Part shown: positions 25,906-31,667 of the stretch, piece after piece
How the letters are laid out: each line of letters starts with the position of its first letter
Numbering within the stretch: position 1 is the stretch's first letter
NCBI GenBank assembly: GCA_964463485.1
Contig: CAYXDO010000136.1
Location: 1 to 31,667, forward strand
Length of the DNA: 31,667 nt
Reading direction: 5' to 3'
Source of the DNA: CAYXDO01 sp964463485
Lineage (GTDB): Bacteria > Myxococcota > Kuafuiibacteriia > Kuafuiibacteriales > Kuafuiibacteriaceae
Translations under genes and position numbers: made by a program
The notes under the pieces: model-generated
The model's input: the letters and a program-made list of their open reading frames with translations, nothing else
Database searches by the model: none
What the model was told of the DNA's origin: nothing

Positions 25906-26658
25906 ATGATGACGGATTTAGGATTGCTATGTTGCGGAAGACCCGAGGAGTCGCCCGATTCAGAGCTCGGCTCAATCTTCACGTACATCCGGAAGGTGAT
26001 TGATCTGCTCCTCGAGCAACTCGAATGGCTCTCAGGGCAGGAGGATGATCGCGTCTCAGTCCTGGCGCCATTCCTGGGGCGTTCCCTTCTCGACCTGGCG
26101 ACAACCGCACTCATCGGCCGATTCGACCCGATCCGGGTCCTGTTCATTCGACGAGTCCAGGCCCATCCAGATTATACGACCTCGCAAGCTTGGAAGGCGT
26201 CCATTCGTTGGCAGGGTGACGTTCTTGCCGAGAAGGAGAAGGATCTTTGGGGACAAAACGTCGAGTACAAAAAGGTGACGAGAGCCCTTCTCGGCGACTA
26301 CTACGACGAGTTGATATGGCGACCCGCCGTTCTTCGATTGGCTTCGCTGGCACCGCGAGGGGACAGATGGCTGGCAGAGCTCGCAGGCATCCAAGCCGAG
26401 AGCTTCGTTGCGCGAAAACGCGACGATATTTCCCGGCAATACTCCTCACTTTCGAAAGGCATCCACCACGAGTTTGTCATGCCGCCTGGAGCCGTATATG
26501 ACCGCGCCACGCTATCAGACCTTGTCCGCGGCACGATCCACAGTATCGCCGATTTGGCTCTGGTCTCGCAATTTGTGCCCCACGCGGAGTTCCTTCTCTC
26601 GCCGTCCGAGGCCGTCGAGGTTTTCAACCGCATCGAGCAACTTGAGGTGATGCCATGA
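25906..26658 (+). CDS. Unknown alpha-helical protein, first gene of coupled module
   Basis: A 250-aa protein I do not recognise at family level. It is predicted almost wholly helical, soluble and rich in Trp, Arg and Leu. A distinctive segment, QYSSLSKGIHHEF (178-190), resembles the Y..LS..(I/V)H.E signature in some HEPN-like helical domains, but the canonical RNase motif R-x4-6-H is not present, so a nuclease role is speculative. It starts ATGATG with cggag 10 bp upstream. It uses codons such as TTA and CTA that are scarce in neighbours, and GC is lower (31/60 in 26401-26460). Its stop overlaps the ATPase start as ATGA, implying coupled synthesis and probably a stoichiometric partner. Confidence 0.88.
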   Translation: MMTDLGLLCCGRPEESPDSELGSIFTYIRKVIDLLLEQLEWLSGQEDDRVSVLAPFLGRSLLDLATTALIGRFDPIRVLFIRRVQAHPDYTTSQAWKASIRWQGDVLAEKEKDLWGQNVEYKKVTRALLGDYYDELIWRPAVLRLASLAPRGDRWLAELAGIQAESFVARKRDDISRQYSSLSKGIHHEFVMPPGAVYDRATLSDLVRGTIHSIADLALVSQFVPHAEFLLSPSEAVEVFNRIEQLEVMP

Positions 26659-28154
26659 GTGATGAAGCAGAAGCCCAGGCCGAACTTATCCTTGCGGCTG
26701 AGGACTGCGACGCCGAATTGTTCGACGAGCTCCACAAGTTTCCAACCCGCAACGATAAGCGAGTCTTGGGCTCGCTGATGGCTCACGGACCGGTCTTGCT
26801 TCGCGGCGGCCGCGGCACGGGAAAAAGTGCTTTCATGATCGCGGCTTCGCGAAAGCTTGATCCGGCAACGCCGAGCGCAACAGCAGTCGGCATATACATG
26901 AGCCTGAGGAATGCACCGCTGCTCAAGAGCACAGGCCGGAAATATGAGCGAATTCTGTGCACCATCATCATCCGAGCCGTTCAGGAGGCGCTTGGCAAAC
27001 GAGTTGGAGAGTTCGACCCTCCTGCCGACGTGAGCTCCATTCAATTCGCGCTGACGAGATTGGCGAGAACTTTGGGCAAGCGGATCGTCCTGTTTTTCGA
27101 CGACGCAGCTCACTTGGGGCGGGAGGCTTCGCTCGAGGAGTTTTTCGACATCTATCGGACTCTGTCTGGCAACGCAATTTCCTGCAAAGCCGCGATCTAT
27201 CCTGGCGTCACTCATTTCGGAGTGCGATTCGATGTCTACAACGACGCCAGCGTCATCGAACTTCTACGAAGCGAGGAAATTCCAGGATTTTCTGAGACCT
27301 TTTCGGAAGTCATGGCCGCTCGCTACCCAATCGCGTTTGACGACAAGCTTTCCAAGGGACTCACGCGGCAGTCGGTTGCTGCTTTCCTTGCTCAGGCTGT
27401 CCTCGGAAACATGCGGGGCTTTGTCTTCGCCTGCAACGCGCTGAAGGCGGCGTCCGGGGAGCACGAGAAAATTGGCCTTCCGCAGCTAGGCGACACTCTG
27501 ATCCAACTCTCCCGTAACTATTATTGGCCTTTGCTCGAAGAGATTCGGCCGAAGCTTGGGAAGTATGAACCGATGGTGACCGCATCGCGACAGGTGGCTG
27601 AGATCATCTTCAAGGAGACGGCGGTGAAGGCAGGTAATCCTCGAGATGTGCTGCTTCACCGCGAGCTGGATGAGCACCATTCGAGGCCTTTGCAGATCCT
27701 CGAGTACGCGGGATTTGTTTCCAAGCGCGAAGTCTCGAGGGCAATGAAATCCGGGGGACGCGGTGCTCGCTATGCGCTCAATCTCTGTAACCTTCTCGAG
27801 CAAACGCCAACGGCTCGCCTTACGAAGGAGTTATTCGATCTCTGGACCGCGTCGACCCGGGAGGAAGCAGTTCAGTTCGGTAAGGCCAGCAAACTATCGT
27901 CTGTCAGCCTTCCAGAGCTTCCCGATACCGCGGATTTAGCAATTTTCAGCGAGCCAGTTTCGAAGCTCCACAAGTCGAACGTGTATCCCTACGGACTGAC
28001 CGATCACAAGATCAAGGTTCTGGCGAAGGCGGGAATCAAGTCGGTCGGCGACCTGGCCGACGCCGACGATGCGGCGCTGGACGCGCTGCCAACGATCGGA
28101 CCTGCAATGGTCAAGCGAATCAGGACCGTCCTCGGTCAGGCGATTTGGATGTAG
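26655..28154 (+). CDS. P-loop ATPase (AAA/ORC-CDC6-like) with C-terminal helix-hairpin-helix domain
   Basis: A 499-aa protein. Walker A is GGRGTGKS (51-58); a Walker B-like strand IVLFFDD (144-150) is followed by AAHLG, as in ORC/CDC6 or STAND-like ATPases where DE(A)H is usual; a CKAAIYPGVTHFG strand (177-189) fits the sensor region. The middle (230-430) is helical and may include a winged-helix element. Residues about 446-496 (LTDHKIKVLAKAGIKSVGDLA, then LPTIGPAMVKRI) form a helix-hairpin-helix DNA-binding domain like those of RNA polymerase alpha-CTD or repair proteins. I infer a DNA-interacting ATPase switch. The ATG overlaps the preceding stop (ATGA). Lower GC (30/60 in 27241-27300) suggests transfer. 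Confidence 0.88.
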   Translation: MSDEAEAQAELILAAEDCDAELFDELHKFPTRNDKRVLGSLMAHGPVLLRGGRGTGKSAFMIAASRKLDPATPSATAVGIYMSLRNAPLLKSTGRKYERILCTIIIRAVQEALGKRVGEFDPPADVSSIQFALTRLARTLGKRIVLFFDDAAHLGREASLEEFFDIYRTLSGNAISCKAAIYPGVTHFGVRFDVYNDASVIELLRSEEIPGFSETFSEVMAARYPIAFDDKLSKGLTRQSVAAFLAQAVLGNMRGFVFACNALKAASGEHEKIGLPQLGDTLIQLSRNYYWPLLEEIRPKLGKYEPMVTASRQVAEIIFKETAVKAGNPRDVLLHRELDEHHSRPLQILEYAGFVSKREVSRAMKSGGRGARYALNLCNLLEQTPTARLTKELFDLWTASTREEAVQFGKASKLSSVSLPELPDTADLAIFSEPVSKLHKSNVYPYGLTDHKIKVLAKAGIKSVGDLADADDAALDALPTIGPAMVKRIRTVLGQAIWM

Positions 28155-28180
28155 GCACTTGACCCGCCGATGCCGATGCC

Positions 28181-28259
28181 GATTCCGAGCGGTGCTTCCG
28201 ATTCCGAGCGGTGCCGGGCACCGTCCGAAGGCTCGGGGGGCACCGTCCGAAGGCTCGGG
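28181..28259. repeat. Mirrored palindromic repeat array, right
   Basis: Two units of gattccgagcggtgc (28181-28195, 28200-28214) are followed by two units beginning ggcaccgtccgaaggctc (28217-28237, 28239-28259). The halves meet at cggtgcc-g-ggcaccg. The architecture is the same as the array at 24786-24918: forward units ending GGTGC, then inverted units starting GGCACC. It sits between the ATPase and the Sel1 gene. Confidence 0.85.
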
Positions 28260-28364
28260 GGGTATCGCCTTCGTTGGACTTTGTGCCCCGCATCGGAAAC
28301 AAGAGGCCCTCGAACAAGCGCAAACCTGAGAAGGGTGAAGCGTGAAAGAAGCGCGATCGTGGAA

Positions 28365-29081
28365 ATGAAAAGGCCGACGAAAGGCGAGACTACAATCGCC
28401 AAAGGCCAAAGGATTGGGAAGGTCCGTGGCCGCCGCCCAATTGATTCTCAGGATAAATTCACGAATGATTTCGCAAACAAGAGTGGAGCGGAACGAGTCG
28501 AAGAGGCCAGGCGACTCCTGCTTGATCAGAAAGTGACCCGCGTAAGCAGGAGGCGTGCGCGCTCCCTCCTCGAGCTCGCCGCCGCGGACGGTGACCCCGA
28601 AGCCCTGTATGCGCTCGGCACCTGGTATCTTCACGGGGTGGGAGTCCGTCGGGACTATCGAAAGGGCGCTGACTTACTTCGCCGAGCCGTGAAGACGAGT
28701 CATGCCGCAGCGATGTTCGACCTTGCCGTGTGCTTCGACACCGGCAGAGGACGACGCAGGAACTTGCGAAGCGCCTTCGCACTCTACCGAGAAGCCGCGG
28801 AACGCGGAGATGTTGATGCGCAGGGGGAGTTGGCCCGTTGCTTGTTTTACGGATTCGGGTGTCGGCGGAACAAGCGGGAGGCCGCGCTTTGGTACATGCG
28901 TGCAGCAAGAAAAGGGGATTTGGATGCGATGTTCGCCGTAGCTCGTGATTATGAGGTCGGGTCTACTGTGCGACGCAATCGCGGAGTCGCTTTGCGGTGG
29001 TACGAGCGTGCCGCAGAGCAGGGGCATCGGGCCGCGTGCAGTGCGGTTCAGAATATCAAGAAACAGTTGAAATCACGGTAG
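28365..29081 (+). CDS. Sel1-like repeat protein
   Basis: A 238-aa protein with a basic N-terminus and about four tandem Sel1-like (TPR-type) repeats between residues 77 and 232, e.g. DPEALYALGTWYLHGVGV, AAMFDLAVCFDTGRG, DAQGELARCLFYGFGC, DAMFAVARDYEVGS. Sel1 repeats form helical solenoids that bind other proteins. No signal peptide is seen, so it is probably cytoplasmic. The frame is open from 28170, but that part translates the palindromic array; I choose ATG at 28365, with GTG at 28335 as an alternative (agaagg directly before it). It lies 210 bp after the ATPase, same strand, so it may be a third member of the module. The stop is 15 bp before a kinase scrap. Confidence 0.85.
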   Translation: MKRPTKGETTIAKGQRIGKVRGRRPIDSQDKFTNDFANKSGAERVEEARRLLLDQKVTRVSRRRARSLLELAAADGDPEALYALGTWYLHGVGVRRDYRKGADLLRRAVKTSHAAAMFDLAVCFDTGRGRRRNLRSAFALYREAAERGDVDAQGELARCLFYGFGCRRNKREAALWYMRAARKGDLDAMFAVARDYEVGSTVRRNRGVALRWYERAAEQGHRAACSAVQNIKKQLKSR

Positions 29082-29096
29082 ACGTCCCCCTGACTC

Positions 29097-29158
29097 GCGT
29101 TGGCCATAGGCCTCCTCTGGATCGTCGTCCCCGTCTTCTTCGCCTTTATGGAACGGGC
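29097..29158 (+). pseudogene. Scrap of the kinase gene (first transmembrane segment)
   Basis: Sixty-two bases match 23937-23998 of the kinase gene with about five differences (offset 5160), encoding the ALAIGLLWIVVP membrane segment. Homology fades on both sides. With the kinase 3' end at 30252-30331, this suggests a second kinase copy once lay here and was replaced in the middle. Confidence 0.85.
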
Positions 29159-29433
29159 CGCGCAAACTCGGGTTTGGTCCGCCTACGGCTTGCAGAGCGA
29201 AGTGAGGCCGTTCGCACGGCGCTGCGCGGAACGTTCTGGTCCTGAGTATGAGTACGGGTTCGCATATACCTATGATGTTTGCACGCTCGGACGCGTGAGG
29301 GGTGTCCACGCCAAGTCACGACGTCCTCAATCCGCTCCTCTGACCGCGTCGTCCGCGCTTCGGGGAAGGAACCCATGATGGTGTCACCGACGTGTTTGTC
29401 GATCGTTACACGCGCGTAGTGTCTAAATCGCCC

Positions 29434-29937
29434 TCAAAACTCGGGGCGTCGCAGATGGGCTCCTGTGCCTCTTTTGGGACCCAATCCCCGAAAGCCCAAG
29501 TCGGGTCTCCGGCTCTCTGGAGTGAAGTGCCAGCGACGATCCGGGGAACGGTGTTCCTCCTTCTCGACCCACCACGCTGGTCCCCGCGCGCATCGCTCGA
29601 CCCCGCTCCGTGGACCTCGTCCGCTCTCTCTCGGTCCAGCCGTCGAGTACGCTGCGTCATACCAATCGAAGCACCACTCGAAGATCGTCCCACCGAGATC
29701 CGCCGATAGTCCCCCCAACTCAGAGTCATCCACGGACCAGCCTACAGGCGTCACACTCGACGACCGCTGCGATGAACTCGGCGGAAAGCGCTCGACGAGC
29801 ACGCTCCACTCGGCTTCCGTCGGCAACCTCTGGCCGTGCCAACGAAGGTACGCCTCGGCCTCGAACCAAGAAAGGAAGGGCCCGGGGATCGACGAGGGTA
29901 TTGTCGGGCGACCGGACCTTCCGATGACCCAGGTGAG
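29434..29937 (-). pseudogene. Formylglycine-generating-enzyme-like domain fragment
   Basis: A minus-strand open frame of about 168 codons, opened only by a stop at 29938-29940. It contains SWFEAEAYLRWHGQRLPTEAEW, DLGGTIFEWCFDWYD, CARGPAWWVEKEEHRSPDR and RPDLGFRGL, matching in order the C-terminal half of the FGE-sulfatase/SUMF1 (EgtB/PvdO-like) domain. The N-terminal half is absent, and an upstream NTLVDPRALPF segment that fits the family lies in another frame, implying a frameshift near 29895. No ribosome site or signal was found. The C-terminal tail after GFR is not family-like. A decayed remnant. Confidence 0.75.
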
Positions 29938-30251
29938 CTACCCGACGACCACCCCGCCAATCGTCGCGAGGCGCGGAAATGCCAGGCACTACCCATGCCG
30001 CGGCAATTCCCCCCTGTACTCGAAAAATTCGGTGGCACGAAGGGCAGCTCCACTTCCTCACTCGACCCACCCCAGATTCTCTCCCAACTTACCCATTTCA
30101 GGGGGAAGGCTAACGCGAGACTTGGGAATCGAGAGCTCACGAGCAGGTACTCATTTCGAGCGCTCCATTTCGAGCGCGACGTCGACGGCCGAGTCTTCTA
30201 TCTCAACGCGCCGGTGAACTCACGGTGCCGATTCACTCGCGGCCGCCGCCA

Positions 30252-30992
30252 GGGGCGTTCGGAAGGACTTCGGGTGCAGAATCATGGGAGCCCACATCAT
30301 GGGTCACACGAATCCGAACGCCTTGCGCTGAATGGGTTGCTTCGGGTCCCATTCCGATCCATGACCCGTCGATGTCGCGCCCAATGCTCGCCGCTGATCA
30401 TCGGCAAGCTCCTCCGAGAGCTGCTCCCAGTTCGGGGTGGCCACGTTTCGTTCGAATTCGTGGAGGTGACCGAGCGCGATGAGGACCTGTTCGTCATCAT
30501 GCGACTCATCAACTGGGAGGATGTGCGCGGTCAGCTCTCGATTCGGGACGTGAAGGAGCAAGAGGTCCTGCTCGTCCCGCGCTCCCATCGAGCCGATCCC
30601 GAGCGCGTCGTGGAGTATTGTCGAGGTTGGGTTTCGGCGCTGGAGAAGGTCTTTGCGAACGGCGACTTTGCGAACGGAGACGGGCCCGAGTACCTGCTGC
30701 CGCACGACCTCATCGCACCCAAGGTCTTGGGGTTGTCAAAGCCTCGTTCGGCCGAAGCCTTCGAGGCTGCGTTGTTGGTGAAGTCGAGGCTCGGACGGTT
30801 TCGTCGAGACGGCTGAGACCGAGGAGGCAAAAGTTGCGCGCGGGTCACTGCCCTGCGTGGGCCGAGGGCATGAGTCCCGTGGAACGCAGTGTCCTCGCCC
30901 CGTGGCACGTGGCCTGCTGAATCATCGGACATGAGGTCGGCCCGCCGCTCCAGACAGAGTCTCCGGTCTCTGTCGTTGTGGAGCGTGCTGGT
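30252..30992. repeat. Right copy (B) of the duplicated segment, longer version
   Basis: Partner of 24394-24785. It holds the last 80 bp of a kinase gene (out of context, preceded by unrelated sequence at 30251), the full unknown gene at 30361, and the beginning of the L,D-transpeptidase gene. The 349 bp missing from copy A correspond to about 30520-30868. Confidence 0.92.
30361..30816 (+). CDS. Unknown 151-aa protein downstream of kinase 3' end
   Basis: A small soluble protein without a recognised domain. It starts MTRRCRAQCSPLIIGKLLREL, has a predicted beta segment GGHVSFEFVEVTERDEDLFVIMRLINWE (27-53), then DVKEQEVLLVPRSHRADPERVVEYCRGWVSALEKVF, and a Lys/Arg-rich end. The tandem FANGD FANGD at about 100-109 is coded by repeated gcgaacggcgac-like sequence. 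The frame is open upstream to 29836 but that part is decayed DNA; the ATG at 30361 is the same start seen in truncated copy A. Ribosome site weak. It probably followed the kinase in the ancestral order. Confidence 0.7.
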   Translation: MTRRCRAQCSPLIIGKLLRELLPVRGGHVSFEFVEVTERDEDLFVIMRLINWEDVRGQLSIRDVKEQEVLLVPRSHRADPERVVEYCRGWVSALEKVFANGDFANGDGPEYLLPHDLIAPKVLGLSKPRSAEAFEAALLVKSRLGRFRRDG

Positions 30993-31667
30993 GGCGACCT
31001 GTCCGTCCGCGGCAGCAGGGCAAGGAGACATCGAGAAGCTGATCCTTGGGGATCGAGTAAGTGGGTCGCAGCGCCCGGGTTCTCCGGAACACCGCGAGGC
31101 GCTGCTCCGGCTGTACACCGAAGTTGGATTCGTGCCGATCTGGGCAGCGAGCGGCGCACCCTCTTCGCAAGCCTACGAAGCGATCTTCTCCCTCGAGAGC
31201 GCGGGAGAGTTGGGGCTGGATCCGAACGACTATGGCGCAGAGATCCTGAGCTCGCGAGCCTTCGAGCTCGAAGGCGCGGGTCCGGCCGAGCTGAGTAGCT
31301 TCGACGTGAGTCTGAGCTTGGCCGTCCTTCGATTCCTGTCGGATGTTCGCTTCGGAAGAGTCAATCCCCGCACGCTGGGGTTTGGGTTCAAGCCGCCACG
31401 CGAGGACTACGACCTGGCTCGGGTCTTGGCCGACGCGCTGCGGGCCGATCGGATCGCGGAGCTGTTCCACGAGGCCGAGCCAGACCTCACGCAGAACGAG
31501 CTCCTGAAGCACCACCTGGCCGCCTGCGCAGGAGCTTTTCGCTAAACCGCGCCGTGATTTCAGCCACGGGTGTGTTCGGTGCTGGCCGCCCAAGGATGGG
31601 ACGAAGCTCGAGTTCAATCGGGCGCAGATCCGCCTGGCCATGAGTCTTGGAATGCTCACGAAGATGT
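30931..31667 (+). pseudogene. Broken L,D-transpeptidase (YcbB-type) gene, runs off window
   Basis: From the ATG at 30931 the frame codes a signal peptide (LSLWSVLVATCPSAAAG) and an L,D-transpeptidase scaffold domain: LYTEVGFVPIWAASG, AYEAIFSLESAGELGLDPNDYG, LRFLSDVRFGRVNP. It stops at 31543-31545 (about 204 aa), far short of the ~500 aa of the family. Seventeen bases later a different frame reads RRDFSHGCVR (31550-31579), the YkuD catalytic motif with nucleophile Cys, then continues open to the window edge. The peptidoglycan-binding middle and most of the catalytic domain are missing. I infer an internal deletion plus frameshift. Intact enzymes cross-link peptidoglycan 3-3 in the periplasm. 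Confidence 0.8.

Larger units (their letters stand above)
29082..30360. other. Decayed stretch between Sel1 gene and the right duplication
   Basis: About 1.3 kb with no intact gene. It holds the kinase scrap (29097-29158), sequence I cannot assign (29160-29430), an FGE-like fragment on the minus strand (29434-29937), more unassigned sequence to 30251, and the kinase 3' end within copy B (30252-30331). Confidence 0.7.

Noticed and set aside
25906..26658. Confident HEPN ribonuclease call
   Set aside because: The canonical R-x4-6-H motif is absent; only a loose Y..LS..IH.E resemblance exists.
24474..30251. Integrase-driven genomic island or prophage
   Set aside because: No integrase, transposase, tRNA attachment site or phage structural gene is visible in the interval.
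29836..30360. Upstream extension of the 151-aa gene
   Set aside because: It crosses the FGE-like fragment and the duplication border at 30252; the shared start in both copies is 30361 (24503).

Overview
The window looks like chromosome of a high-GC myxobacterium-like deltaproteobacterium (Polyangia/Sandaracinaceae type). The reasons are Asp/Ser/Gly-rich lipoprotein linkers, a Pro/Ala-rich regulatory protein, a PknB-type kinase with a membrane tail, a Gld-like ABC operon, Cys-rich 'VDDGNSCT' repeats, and many intergenic hexamer satellites. This is inference from gene style; there is no rRNA or marker phylogeny here.

Positions 1-8086: two simple-sequence arrays (1-300), then a minus-strand pair, valS followed by a GTGA-overlapping lipoprotein. 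Next come a repeat-rich gap (4291-4752) with three copies of a (GGGCAC)n element and a long inverted repeat, a 955-aa lipoprotein with pyruvate-phosphate-dikinase-like domains, and another satellite-bearing gap.

Positions 8087-16000: a minus-strand operon (NahK-like sugar kinase, HIT hydrolase, endonuclease/exonuclease/phosphatase-fold protein) lies divergent from a plus-strand pair (795-aa Pro-rich protein and a 341-aa helical protein). Then comes ahcY (SAH hydrolase, minus), divergent from a small DUF2892 membrane protein.

Positions 15911-24473: a four-gene minus-strand operon (ABC ATPase, permease, GldG-like protein, DUF4340 protein) lies divergent from a PilZ-like protein. An SPFH/SHOCT protein and a Ser/Thr kinase with a polytopic C-terminus follow.

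Positions 24474-31667: a rearranged, partly decayed accessory region. The end of the kinase gene, a small unknown gene and the start of an L,D-transpeptidase gene occur twice as direct repeats (24394-24785 and 30252-30992); the left copy lacks 349 bp. Between them lie palindromic repeat arrays, a frameshifted fragment of a Cys-rich repeat protein, a lower-GC translationally coupled two-gene module (unknown alpha-helical protein plus P-loop ATPase with C-terminal helix-hairpin-helix domain), a Sel1-repeat protein, a second kinase scrap and a formylglycine-enzyme-like fragment. The L,D-transpeptidase at the right end is itself broken: its catalytic SHGCVR motif sits in a different frame just after a premature stop.

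The best candidate for an undescribed system is the two-gene module at 25906-28154, possibly with the Sel1 protein. Its coupling, lower GC, ATPase/HhH architecture and position in a scrambled locus suggest a horizontally acquired, possibly defensive, cassette. Function is not demonstrable from sequence alone.
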